A stretch of DNA of 64,000 nt from JBCCVH01 sp942492555. GTDB taxonomy: Bacteria; Bacteroidota; Bacteroidia; Cytophagales; Amoebophilaceae. Location of the stretch: positions 248,001 through 312,000 of the forward strand of contig CALOEX010000003.1 of the NCBI GenBank assembly GCA_942492555.1. Direction: 5' to 3'. The notes below the pieces were generated by a model, which did no database searches, was not told where the DNA came from, and saw only the letters and a list, made by a program, of their open reading frames with translations. Made by a program: the position numbers and the translations under genes. Of this stretch, positions 26,084-36,598 are shown one piece after another. Position 1 is the stretch's first letter; each line of letters begins with the position of its first letter.

Positions 26084-27862
26084 ATGAAAAACAAAAAGCC
26101 AACATCACACTTTTTCAAAAAAACCTCTTACCTACTTTTTCTACTACTCCCTACCCTCCATGCCACCACAAACACTACCTCACAAGAAGAGAAAGATCTA
26201 GAAATTTTCAAGATTAGAGCAGAAATCTATAATCTTCAAGAAGATTTTAAAAATGAACATAACGTATTGCAAGCAATAAGCAAACTCCTACTACAAAAAT
26301 CAGGGAAAAACCATCCGGACTACGCCACATCCCTCAATAACATCGCCAACAACCAATACAATCAAGGAAAATTAGACGAAGCACTTACAAAATACACAGA
26401 AGCACTCCAGATCTACAAAAAAAAAGTCGGTTGGAAAACACGTGCTTATGCCACTGTACTCAATAATATGGGAAAAATCTATCAAGCACAAAACAATCTC
26501 CAAGATGCTTGTACATCATTTACACATGCCATAGAAATTTATCAGCAACAACAAGAAAAACCCCACTCCGATATTATCATTGTCCTCAACAACCTCAAAA
26601 ACATCGGGCAACTCTATCAATCAAGAGGAAATTGGGAAAAAGCCCTCAACATTTTTATAAATGTCCTTAAAAACCAAGTAGCAAACAAAGAAAAAAACAC
26701 CCCAAATTATGCTGATACTCTCAACAACATTGGCGACATCTACATCCACCAAGGAAAATTGGAAGAAGCCAACACAGTGATTATCACAGCAGCCAATATC
26801 TATGTAAAAACAACAGGAAAAGAGACTCTTGCATACGCAAAAACCTGCAATAACCTTGGTAACGTACTTTACGTGCAAGGAAAACTACAAGATGCACTCA
26901 AAACCTATAAAAACGCATTAAAAATTTACGAAAAAAACATGCAGACTCCAAATGCTCAATATATCAACATTCTACACAATATGGGTGTCATATATTACAG
27001 CCAAGGACAACTACAAAATGCCCTCAACACCTTTACCTCTGTTTTGAGTATGTATGAAAAAATAGAGCCTAAACAGTATGCTGATTACGCAAAAATATAT
27101 AATAACATCGGTAATATTCATTACACCGAAAAAAGGCTAGATGAAGCTCTTAATACTTATAATAAAGCATTGAAAGCATATGAAAAAACAACCGGAAAAG
27201 AACACCCTGAATATGCCAAAACACTTAATAACATGGGATTGGTATATACGGACCAACAAAAATATCAAACAGCCCTTAACACTTTTGAACAAGCTCTGAA
27301 TACCTATCAAAAAACAACCGGGAAAGAACACCCTGAATATGCCAAAACACTTAATAACATAGGACTAGTATATTTTGAGAAACAAAAATATCAAACAGCC
27401 CTTAACACTTTTGAACAAGCTCTGAATACCTATCAAAAAACAACCGGAAAAGAACACCCTGAATATGCCAAAACACTTAATAACATGGGATTGGTATATA
27501 CGGACCAACAAAAATATCAAACAGCCCTTAACACTTTTGAACAAGCTCTGAATACCTATCAAAAAACAACCGGGAAAGAACACCCTGAATATGCCAAAAC
27601 ACTTAATAACATAGGACTAGTATATTTTGAGAAACAAAAATATCAAACAGCCCTTAACACTTTTGAACAAGCTCTGAATACCTATCAAAAAACAATAGGC
27701 ACAGCACATCCTGAATATGCCAGAACACTTAATAACATCAATTATGTATATCAAAAACAAAACACATTACAACAAGTAATCAACATTTCCAACAACCTCC
27801 AAAACAACATCATACAAAAAAACAAAAACCAAACTTCTTCAAAAAAAGAAAAAAACATATAG
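26084..27862 (+). CDS. Exported TPR protein with very recent repeat expansion
   Basis: 592 residues from the ATG at 26084 (MKNKKPTSHFF); an ATG at 26075 is also possible. The upstream extension to 25958 runs through the end of the IS element and is not original. Signal peptide ends near LHATT. Twelve 42-residue TPR units of kinesin-light-chain type follow. Four consecutive units (about 27187-27690) are an A-B-A-B array: A has MGLVYTDQQ, B has IGLVYFEKQ, and the two 252-bp A-B blocks look identical. Likely secreted protein-binding scaffold. It starts 49 bp after the IS1595-like element. Confidence 0.85.
   Translation: MKNKKPTSHFFKKTSYLLFLLLPTLHATTNTTSQEEKDLEIFKIRAEIYNLQEDFKNEHNVLQAISKLLLQKSGKNHPDYATSLNNIANNQYNQGKLDEALTKYTEALQIYKKKVGWKTRAYATVLNNMGKIYQAQNNLQDACTSFTHAIEIYQQQQEKPHSDIIIVLNNLKNIGQLYQSRGNWEKALNIFINVLKNQVANKEKNTPNYADTLNNIGDIYIHQGKLEEANTVIITAANIYVKTTGKETLAYAKTCNNLGNVLYVQGKLQDALKTYKNALKIYEKNMQTPNAQYINILHNMGVIYYSQGQLQNALNTFTSVLSMYEKIEPKQYADYAKIYNNIGNIHYTEKRLDEALNTYNKALKAYEKTTGKEHPEYAKTLNNMGLVYTDQQKYQTALNTFEQALNTYQKTTGKEHPEYAKTLNNIGLVYFEKQKYQTALNTFEQALNTYQKTTGKEHPEYAKTLNNMGLVYTDQQKYQTALNTFEQALNTYQKTTGKEHPEYAKTLNNIGLVYFEKQKYQTALNTFEQALNTYQKTIGTAHPEYARTLNNINYVYQKQNTLQQVINISNNLQNNIIQKNKNQTSSKKEKNI
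27187..27690 (+). repeat. 252-bp tandem duplication inside the TPR gene
   Basis: Two near-identical 252-bp blocks in tandem, each made of two 126-bp TPR units. Identity includes synonymous sites, so the duplication is recent. It is in frame (252 = 84 codons). Confidence 0.85.
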
Positions 27863-28082
27863 CCCAATTCATTTTTTTCCACTCTTTTTAGTGATGTAAA
27901 CAATAGAGTTGTAGTAAATAAGAAAAAAGACAAAAAACCAACTTTTCCAGTGTTATAGAAAAATTAAAAAAGAATTCTTTACTAGGCAGATTTGCTTCTT
28001 TTAGTTGAGAGCAGTTTATGAAAAAAACTACCTCAAACCAACCATAATCAAAGAAAAGACCCTATAATTGGCCATGGTTGTC

Positions 28083-30455
28083 ATGAATAAAAATTTTTTT
28101 GTTGAAGTGGTCTTTCCTACAAGCCATCGACCTTTTATCTATAAAGTTGCTAATGCCCATGCCTATCTTGGACATCGTGTAGTTGCACCTTTGCAAAAAA
28201 AACTCTCAATAGGTATACTCTGGAGAGTTCTAGATGAAAAAGATGAGACGTATCATGTTAAAAACATTGTGTGCATACTGGATAAAAAACCTGTTTGTAA
28301 CTCTGTACAACGCTCTTTATTATCCTGGATAGCAACATACTATATGTGTTCCATCAACAGAGTAGTACGCATGGCTTTACAACAGGTAAAACATCTATAC
28401 AAAATCTGCATTTTTTTATCAGAAGAAGCAAATACGAACCTGCAACTACCTGCCATATACCATAAACTGTTGGAAGTATTGCATACTCAACATCATCTTA
28501 GCTGGCAAGAAGTTGAGGAAATGGTAGGAAAAGAACAGGTCCTCACTATACTAGAAGATCTTTTAACAAAAAAAATCATTCATATAACAAAGCCTTTAGC
28601 ACCTTCTACCTGGCATGTATCTGTGTCTTTACAGCATGGATATACCTGGGAACAAGCACAAGAAAAAGTTGCAACAAAAAAACAAAAAGAGCTTCTTATA
28701 GCTTTTCAAACACTTGTGATATCACAGCAAAAAAGATGGATACCCCTAGTACAATTAAAGAAATATGCCAGTCTTGCCATCATTAATAAATGGGTTACCT
28801 TAGGAATATGCACAAAATCAAAAAGGTTATTTGCTCTAGCAGACATGGAGACACAGACAAATAAATTAGGGATAAATTGTACACAAAAGGTAGCCTCTGT
28901 TGCACCATGTCTACAACATGAGGAAATAAATAAGCTATGGTCAAACAAACAAATGGTATTGGTAGCGGGAAGAGGAATAATGGAAGATCCAGATTGGCTA
29001 TGGAGGTTCTTTGTAGAAGTTGTGCCTATAGAAGGACAAGGGTTGTGTTTAGTGCCTGAGCTAACGGGGGAAATATGTCGCTTTTTTGAGGATAAAGGTG
29101 ATGCGATTGCTTTGTATGATGTCTCTTTAACAGAAAAGGAACGGTCTGATATATGGTATGGTGTGCTTACAAAACGCATTCGCTATGTAGTGGGGACACG
29201 GATGTCTATTTTTTTGCCTTTTCAGGCATTAAAGTACGTTTTTATTTCTCAGGAACATCATCAAAAATATTGCTTAGAAAATGTTTTTCCTTATTTTCAT
29301 GCTCGTAACACCACTATGATGCTCGCACAGTACCATGAAGCAAAAACTTTGCTCACAGCATGCGTGCCGAGTGTAGAGAGCTACTATCATGCACGTACTG
29401 GCAAGTATGGATATCTGTATTGGTCTGGAACTCCTTTGCCTGGAAAAACTTTGCGCATTGTTCCTAACAAAGATAATAGAGAAGGACACCATGTTCTTTT
29501 ATGTGAACTTATTTGCGATAAAATTACAGAGGTTCTTGCTTCCAAAAAACCTGTTGTTGTTCTCACGCAAAGAAAAGGGTATGCAACCTATCATTTTTGT
29601 AGTGCATGCCATTGGCTTGCCTCTTGTCCTACTTGTAGAATATCGCTAACGTTTTATCAAAAAGAAGGTCTTGTATGTCATTATTGTGGATATCGGAGTA
29701 GCTTTTTTGAGGCTTGCCCCGATTGTAAATCAGTGGTATTAAAACAAGGAGGAGCAGGGGTAGAACAACTGGCGGAATTTTTATCCATTCGTTTTCCTAG
29801 CAAAAAAGTAAAGATGGTGACAACAATAAAAAATCAGCAAACATATGAGGAGATAGCAGGTGTTTCCCAGGAGGAACATGTGGATATTGTAGTGGGATTA
29901 CCCGGGATGCTTAAAGTATTACCTACACAACAAAAGGGATTTGTGGTTATTTCTGATGTGGACCGCTGGGTGCGTATGTCGGATTTTCGTGCTCAAGAGA
30001 AGTGTTTGCAGTTTTTTGAGCAACTTGTGCGTAGCACAAAGGGTGTTCGTGATGAAGTGTGGTATCAAACAAATGATTGGCACCAGGGGGTTGTACATGA
30101 GGTGGTAGGCTGTTTGTGGCGTGATAATTTGGAAGGTTTCTATGAGAAATTGCTACAGGAGCGTGCTTTATCTCATTATCCTCCTTATACAAAAATTTTA
30201 AGAGTTGTGTTGTCGTGCAAAAATGATGAAGTTTTGTGTGCTTTTGAAAATTTTTTAGCAGGTGAGTTACCAGTAGATTGTTTATGGTACATACAACCGA
30301 CTACTTTGCATAGAGGAGTTTTTAAACGTACTGTATGGTTTAAAATACATCGGCATCACATATACGCTTATTTGCAACAGATGGTGCAAATAATGCAAAC
30401 ATGTTTATCACTACCTGTTTACAAACAGATCAAAGCTATATTTGCTTTTGATTGA
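28083..30455 (+). CDS. priA: PriA-like primosomal protein with degenerate helicase motifs
   Basis: About 790 residues; ATG at 28083 (MNKNFFVEVVFP) preferred, with alternatives at 28074 and TTG 28068. PriA restarts collapsed replication forks. The N-terminal DNA-binding domain and the zinc-binding region are well kept: eight Cys in four CxxC pairs at about 506-548, from CSAC to CPDC. The ATPase is not. Where Walker A (GxTGSGKTE) should be stands GRGIMEDPD; the DEEH box is SQEH; the SAT motif is ACV; and the motif V/VI region (GTQMxxKG, QVAGRAGR) reads GLPGMLKV and QLVRSTKG. The frame is intact, so it is a full-length PriA that should bind DNA but not hydrolyse ATP. Confidence 0.9.
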   Translation: MNKNFFVEVVFPTSHRPFIYKVANAHAYLGHRVVAPLQKKLSIGILWRVLDEKDETYHVKNIVCILDKKPVCNSVQRSLLSWIATYYMCSINRVVRMALQQVKHLYKICIFLSEEANTNLQLPAIYHKLLEVLHTQHHLSWQEVEEMVGKEQVLTILEDLLTKKIIHITKPLAPSTWHVSVSLQHGYTWEQAQEKVATKKQKELLIAFQTLVISQQKRWIPLVQLKKYASLAIINKWVTLGICTKSKRLFALADMETQTNKLGINCTQKVASVAPCLQHEEINKLWSNKQMVLVAGRGIMEDPDWLWRFFVEVVPIEGQGLCLVPELTGEICRFFEDKGDAIALYDVSLTEKERSDIWYGVLTKRIRYVVGTRMSIFLPFQALKYVFISQEHHQKYCLENVFPYFHARNTTMMLAQYHEAKTLLTACVPSVESYYHARTGKYGYLYWSGTPLPGKTLRIVPNKDNREGHHVLLCELICDKITEVLASKKPVVVLTQRKGYATYHFCSACHWLASCPTCRISLTFYQKEGLVCHYCGYRSSFFEACPDCKSVVLKQGGAGVEQLAEFLSIRFPSKKVKMVTTIKNQQTYEEIAGVSQEEHVDIVVGLPGMLKVLPTQQKGFVVISDVDRWVRMSDFRAQEKCLQFFEQLVRSTKGVRDEVWYQTNDWHQGVVHEVVGCLWRDNLEGFYEKLLQERALSHYPPYTKILRVVLSCKNDEVLCAFENFLAGELPVDCLWYIQPTTLHRGVFKRTVWFKIHRHHIYAYLQQMVQIMQTCLSLPVYKQIKAIFAFD

Positions 30456-30479
30456 CCATATTACAATATAGTTTCGTAT

Positions 30480-31400
30480 TTATCTTTGTTGTACCTTTTT
30501 GGCTGTTGTTCCTATAACTTTTTTGAAAATACGACAGAAGTACGCAAAATCTGTAATACCTACTTCCTTGCATACATCTTGTATTTTTTTGTTGGTTGTA
30601 GTAATAATCTCTACTGCTTTATTCAAACGAATTGTCTTAATATATTCCTGCAATTTCATGTGCGTGGTCTTTTTAAAAAATTGACCGATGTATTCTCGTG
30701 AAAGATCCACGTGTTTAGCAATCTCTTCATTGGATAGCTTTTCGTACAAATGGTTTGTTACATAGCTAAATATATTCACAAGACGAGCATCTGCTAACCC
30801 TTCTATTTTGAAGCCGATTTTTTGTAAAAACATCTTTTTATCAACTATATAGCGTAAAATATTAATGATTAAGCTAATGAGGTTGCTATTCAGCAATTGA
30901 ATTTTTCCTAGCTGATTATTTTTATTTTCTTCTAAAATTTTTTGGATCATTAGATGCATTACTTCATTTCCTTCTATTTCAAAAATGGGTATCTCTATGA
31001 AAGAGAAAAAGTCTATAGCATTATATGCTTCAACATTAAAGTCAATGATGGTGATAATGGTATCCGCTCCAGCAAAAGCATTAGCTTTATCGACTACTTG
31101 TAAATAGTTGTTAATATCTTTATCTGTGTCTTCTTTATTTATTATAGCAATGGGCTGTGCTCCATATGTAACATTGGCTACAGTTGTTGCTGGGATAAAG
31201 TAGATCTGATTAGGATGTAATAACATATTGCTATTTGGTGTCGTAATAGATGCTTTTCCCCGATGCAAAATCATGAGTCGGTTATGTTGGTGTTTTTCTT
31301 GTTGCAACATAACAGGCTTAAGTACCTGTATGTTTTCTGCTTTAATAAAATTCATTTTTAAAGCATTTATTACTTTTTCGAAAGTGTTATTTCCTGTCAT
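30480..31400 (-). CDS. AraC-family transcriptional regulator
   Basis: 306 residues. The N-terminal cupin-like sensor (about 1-170) has ILHRGKASITTP and the following HPNQIYFIPA. The C-terminal AraC/XylS domain (about 200-306) shows both helix-turn-helix parts: LSNEEIAKHVDLSREYIGQFFKK and IQDVCKEVGITDFAYFCRIFKK. It is divergent from the small exported protein at 31858 across 457 bp, a natural target candidate. Specific regulators are scarce in reduced genomes, so its retention is notable. Effector unknown. Confidence 0.92.
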   Translation of the reverse strand: MTGNNTFEKVINALKMNFIKAENIQVLKPVMLQQEKHQHNRLMILHRGKASITTPNSNMLLHPNQIYFIPATTVANVTYGAQPIAIINKEDTDKDINNYLQVVDKANAFAGADTIITIIDFNVEAYNAIDFFSFIEIPIFEIEGNEVMHLMIQKILEENKNNQLGKIQLLNSNLISLIINILRYIVDKKMFLQKIGFKIEGLADARLVNIFSYVTNHLYEKLSNEEIAKHVDLSREYIGQFFKKTTHMKLQEYIKTIRLNKAVEIITTTNKKIQDVCKEVGITDFAYFCRIFKKVIGTTAKKVQQR

Positions 31401-31445
31401 AATAGTATTGTTTAAACTAAACTAAAATTTTTTACTCATTTATTT

Positions 31446-31453
31446 CAAATATA
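31446..31453 (-). promoter_or_regulatory. Candidate -7 box of the araC gene
   Basis: Exact TATATTTG on the minus strand, 45 bp upstream of the ATG at 31400. No clear -33 box. Confidence 0.45.
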
Positions 31454-31775
31454 AATGGGGCAAATATCTTGTTTTAAAATAAAAATAACAAATTTTGCCA
31501 AAATTATTATAGATGTATTAAAATTATGCAAAATAAAGCCAGCTAGGTTATATAATATGAAGCTCTTGAGAGCATCTATTCTATAGATAATAAAAAAATT
31601 TCTTTTTGAAAGTATTTAGCAAAAATTTTGCGTTCGACTACTTTATTTTATGCAACAGTATGCCTTTCTATACATATTTTTGTTTAAATATATGTGTCCT
31701 ATAAGAAAAAATCAATATTAACTAACATATACCACTAAAAAAACAGACTATTGGTAGTGTATGCGCCAATTTTCA

Positions 31776-31804
31776 TTGCTTTTCGCAATTTTTGTATATA
31801 TTTG
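31776..31804 (+). promoter_or_regulatory. Promoter of the small exported protein
   Basis: TTG (31776-31778), 18 bp, exact TATATTTG (31797-31804). The ATG follows 53 bp later. Confidence 0.6.
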
Positions 31805-31857
31805 TATATATGTTTTTATAGTGTTACGACATCAAATATACTTACTAATTGTCAATC

Positions 31858-32337
31858 ATGAAAAGAAAACAATGCTTTTACACAGCACTATTATGTGTTA
31901 TTGTACCCTTCATCAGACCTACAATGGCTATTACAGATTCCAGTTTGGACAATGAAACATTATACACCTTTACACCTCAAGGTTGGAAAGATACATTATT
32001 TGTCCATTTTTGTTGTACAGAGAGTGCAGGGTGGCAAACTAACGTAAAAAATAGTGGAAAAACTTGCTATCTGTATCAAGATAGCACAACTTTCAACAAT
32101 CAAAAGTTAAACCCAAAAAACGAAGAAATAGATAGGGAAATGTCTACTAAACTAACCGCCCAATTGGGATGGTTGCACTTTTTTTACAAAAATGTAAAAG
32201 TAAATGTACAAACCGAAATTATTACACTAGAAGCACGCCCTGAGCGTATTGTATCTTTGTATATCTTGCTAACATCCTTTTTTTTTCTATGTCTCTATAA
32301 AAGTATACGATATACAATATCTTTAAACAAGCATTAA
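31858..32337 (+). CDS. Small exported/membrane protein of unknown function
   Basis: 159 residues from the ATG at 31858 (MKRKQCFYTALL); a TTG three codons earlier is less likely. Signal peptide ends near PTMAI. The middle part carries two Cys pairs (FCCTES, GKTCYLY) and WQTN/WLHF aromatic clusters. A C-terminal membrane helix (about 135-153, SLYILLTSFFFLCLY) ends in a basic tail. A type I-like topology with a small extracytoplasmic domain. Not recognised. Possible target of the divergent AraC regulator. Confidence 0.6.
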   Translation: MKRKQCFYTALLCVIVPFIRPTMAITDSSLDNETLYTFTPQGWKDTLFVHFCCTESAGWQTNVKNSGKTCYLYQDSTTFNNQKLNPKNEEIDREMSTKLTAQLGWLHFFYKNVKVNVQTEIITLEARPERIVSLYILLTSFFFLCLYKSIRYTISLNKH

Positions 32338-32370
32338 AAAGGAACAGAAATTTTTTCAGGAATCTATTAT

Positions 32371-33261
32371 CTATGGAGCATCAATAAGCTGATCTAATAC
32401 ACCATGGATAAATTGGTGACTTTGAGGAGTGCTATACGTTTTTGCCATTTCTACATACTCATTGATAATCACAGATTTGGGCGTTGATAACAAACCTTCG
32501 GCAAGCCCCATTTTGATCAGTATACAATCCAGCAAAAAAGCACGATCAATAGACCAGTGATGTATTTTTTCCGCCAAGAGTTGCTCAATATTACAATCTT
32601 TTTCCAAGACAAGCCCAACTAGTTTTTGATAGAAATTACGCTCTTTTGCAAAGATGTTATCTGCATGCAACATCTGGAATGCCTCTTCATTTTTACGAGG
32701 GAAATGCCTAATAAAAGCAAAGAGTAAAGACTTAAAAAGCTCTTTATAGATTTCCCATTCCATAAAATTTCTTTCTATTAAAGATTGTATCGAGTCATTG
32801 TCAAAAGCAACTTTACATAGCCTCTCCACTAGAGCAGTATCTTTTTTCATGTCATCATGCCTCTCTTCATTCTTGTAGTTTTTTACAGATTTGTTTTGAC
32901 TGATATGCTCATAATAACATACTTGTAATGTCCCTTTGTCTAAAGGTTCAGTATGATAGCGGTGTACCAAGGTCTGGAAAAAAGCATTGTTGCGTAATTG
33001 GCTGAACCAGGTGTTCTGGTTGAGATGACTCTTTGCAGGAATGTGTGCCTCATTGTTTTCCTCTTCATCCATATCTGCCCAAAAAAGCAACATTTGTAGC
33101 AATTGTATATGGGTTGTTTGCAAGCTACGGATATCCTTTGAAAAATTTTCTCCATGAAAATTTTTCAAATTTGGGTTTTCTGCCAGCATTGCCTTCTGTT
33201 TAACGTAAAAAGCATAAAGCCCTTGCATGGCTTTAATACGTAGCATTCTGCGTGTAAACAT
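32371..33261 (-). CDS. nusB: Transcription antitermination factor NusB (long Bacteroidetes form)
   Basis: Binds boxA RNA with S10 in antitermination of rRNA transcription. The family start MFTRRMLRIKAMQGLYAF is the ATG at 33261, giving 296 residues. A central, poorly conserved insertion (about 30-180) is usual in Bacteroidetes. The C-terminal NusB core is clear: LLDCILIKMGLAEGLL and SVIINEYVEMAKTYSTPQSHQFIHGVLD. It is next to tRNA-His on the same strand, 62 bp downstream of it. Confidence 0.93.
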   Translation of the reverse strand: MFTRRMLRIKAMQGLYAFYVKQKAMLAENPNLKNFHGENFSKDIRSLQTTHIQLLQMLLFWADMDEEENNEAHIPAKSHLNQNTWFSQLRNNAFFQTLVHRYHTEPLDKGTLQVCYYEHISQNKSVKNYKNEERHDDMKKDTALVERLCKVAFDNDSIQSLIERNFMEWEIYKELFKSLLFAFIRHFPRKNEEAFQMLHADNIFAKERNFYQKLVGLVLEKDCNIEQLLAEKIHHWSIDRAFLLDCILIKMGLAEGLLSTPKSVIINEYVEMAKTYSTPQSHQFIHGVLDQLIDAP

Positions 33262-33323
33262 ACAACTAAAAAGTAAAAGAACATCAAAAACCTCCACTCT
33301 ATTATAGAACCTCTATAAAAAAG

Positions 33324-33397
33324 GGAGACTGGTGGGTCTCGAACCCACGACCTCTGGAACCACAACCCAGTGCTCTGCCAGCTGAGCTACAATCTCC
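33324..33397 (-). tRNA. tRNA-His (GTG)
   Basis: Minus strand. Acceptor GAGATTG/CAGTCTC with the His-specific extra G(-1) at 33397 opposite C73 at 33324. D-stem GCTC/GAGC, anticodon loop TTGTGGT (anticodon GTG), T-arm GTGGG-TTCGAGA-CCCAC. No encoded CCA. Confidence 0.96.
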
Positions 33398-33570
33398 ATT
33401 TCAAAGAACGAATGTAGGTATTTTTGAGGAAAAAAAACAATTTATCAACAAACTTAACGTCTTCTTTTGCTATGTAACCAAAGATATCCAAGGTATTAAA
33501 ATTTTCAAATTGCATAAAAGTAAAAAAAACTATATATATAACATATAACATGTATCTTTTTCCTTGTTTT

Positions 33571-34722
33571 ATGATACGTAAAAAAAATAGGTTTATAATA
33601 AGTGTTTTTTTATTTTGTGCAATTTGTCTAGGACACAATGTTACTACTGTTGCAAAAAATAAAATAGATTCTACAACACAAGTAAAATCAAAAGAAAAAC
33701 ACGTACCTGTAAATAAAACTATCCAAATTCTTTTGAAAACAGTAGAAACACACCTATGGAAAAAAATCGTCCCTAAAATTTTCATAAACCTTATTATAAG
33801 TATAATATTATCTTTTGTACTCGCCTATATTTATAAACAACCAATACTCTTCTTTATTGTTCTCTGTGTGTATACCACCATACTTGTCACCTGGTATTTT
33901 ATAACAAAATACATCGTCTTGTTGCCCCCTAAAATTAAAAAAAACGTACTTCAGCTTCAGGAGCCGTATTCCCTAGCAAATGGTTTAGACAAAAACCCTA
34001 AAATTGTTTATTATAAATCATTTGATGGCACAGTCTTAGGAGGTCTTTATCATGAAAAAAAACGCATAGAGAAAAACAAAAATATGGATACCCGCCAAGT
34101 GATGCTTATCTACCATGGTAGCAATACAGAACCCTTTAGGATGTATGATTGGATGCAGGATTTTGGGGAAAAAAATAATTGTGATATAGTTGTTGCCTCC
34201 TATCGAGGCTTTGGATTTAGCGAAGGTAGATTAGCAAAAGAATATGATTTTTATAAAGATGTTATTGCTGCCTACCACTGTCTTTTACACGTTGGTTATA
34301 AAGAAGAAAATATTACTGTCATGGGCATTTCTTTAGGGACAGTAGCAGCCTCTTGGCTTGGTGCTTTTTTTAAGCCGAGAAGACTGATTTTAAAGTCACC
34401 ATTCCCAAAACTTGATGCAATAGTCATTGATAAAATGTGTGAGTGGTTTTACTTACCCTATTGGATTTCTAAGTTAATGGTTGATTCTATCTTTTTCTTT
34501 TCTTTCAATACTGAAATCATATTGAATCGAATCAGCATGCCTACTTTAATAATTTACAGTGAAAAAGACCGAGTAGTTCCCTGTACACATACACAAGAAT
34601 ATATGAAGAAGCTATCTGAAGCTAAAAACATAGAGGTTGAGGTATTTATTTATGAAGGAAAACATAGGGATAGTCCTCAATCTATAGATAATAGATTGAC
34701 ACAATTCATGAAACAACTCTGA
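33571..34722 (+). CDS. Membrane-anchored alpha/beta hydrolase
   Basis: 383 residues from the ATG at 33571 (MIRKKNRFIISVF); an ATG at 33550 would add seven. A signal/anchor helix is followed by one or two more helices at about 85-135. The hydrolase domain starts near 160 (SFDGTVLGGLYH). Oxyanion region YHGSNTEPF, nucleophile elbow GISLGT (Ser near 263), SEKDRVVP (Asp near 338) and EGKHRDSP (His near 367) form a complete catalytic triad. Closest in style to BEM46/ABHD13-like hydrolases. Substrate unknown. It converges with the 16S rRNA gene. Confidence 0.85.
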   Translation: MIRKKNRFIISVFLFCAICLGHNVTTVAKNKIDSTTQVKSKEKHVPVNKTIQILLKTVETHLWKKIVPKIFINLIISIILSFVLAYIYKQPILFFIVLCVYTTILVTWYFITKYIVLLPPKIKKNVLQLQEPYSLANGLDKNPKIVYYKSFDGTVLGGLYHEKKRIEKNKNMDTRQVMLIYHGSNTEPFRMYDWMQDFGEKNNCDIVVASYRGFGFSEGRLAKEYDFYKDVIAAYHCLLHVGYKEENITVMGISLGTVAASWLGAFFKPRRLILKSPFPKLDAIVIDKMCEWFYLPYWISKLMVDSIFFFSFNTEIILNRISMPTLIIYSEKDRVVPCTHTQEYMKKLSEAKNIEVEVFIYEGKHRDSPQSIDNRLTQFMKQL

Positions 34723-34742
34723 TGTGGAGAGTTATGAAATGT

Positions 34743-34771
34743 GAAAAAAAGAGATGTTTTATGAAAAACAT
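34743..34771 (-). terminator. Rho-independent terminator of the 16S rRNA unit
   Basis: On the minus strand ATGTTTT-TCAT-AAAACAT forms a 7-bp stem and is followed by CTC and seven T. It lies about 40 nt beyond the 16S 3' end, so the 16S transcript can end without 23S/5S. Confidence 0.6.
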
Positions 34772-34810
34772 GATAAAAAGAAACAGCAAGTCAGATGCAA
34801 ACAGTTCTAT

Positions 34811-36332
<1,522 letters not shown>

Positions 36333-36443
36333 ATAATTTTTAATTTGTATGACTTGTTCGCTCTTTAACGCTTGCTGCTTCTTTCAAAGATCATGTTACT
36401 CCATACAACTTACGTTGCTCCTACCTAATGGAATTGGAGTGTA

Positions 36444-36451
36444 CAAATATA
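36444..36451 (-). promoter_or_regulatory. Candidate -7 box of the 16S rRNA promoter
   Basis: Exact TATATTTG on the minus strand, about 112 nt upstream of the mature 16S 5' end, leaving room for a processed leader. The -33 position is a T-run (GTTT) rather than TTTG. Confidence 0.5.
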
Positions 36452-36598
36452 ACACTTTTTCCCTAAAAAAAAACTTTCTAAAAAAAGAGATACTTTACAC
36501 AATATAATTCACACAATACTGTTACTTTTCAACCAACAAACCAGTATGCAAGGATTCCTCTAAAAACATACAAAATAGCGAATCTTCTTAACAGAAAT

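Larger units (their letters stand above)
31401..31857. other. Divergent intergenic region (457 bp)
   Basis: No gene seen. It holds a -7 box for araC (31446-31453), a promoter for the exported protein (31776-31804) and a small palindrome GCTCTTGAGAGC in the middle. The rest is AT-rich and featureless to me. Confidence 0.5.

Noticed and set aside
27187..27690. CRISPR-like regular repeats
   Set aside because: The 126/252-bp periodicity is coding TPR sequence, with no spacers and no cas genes.
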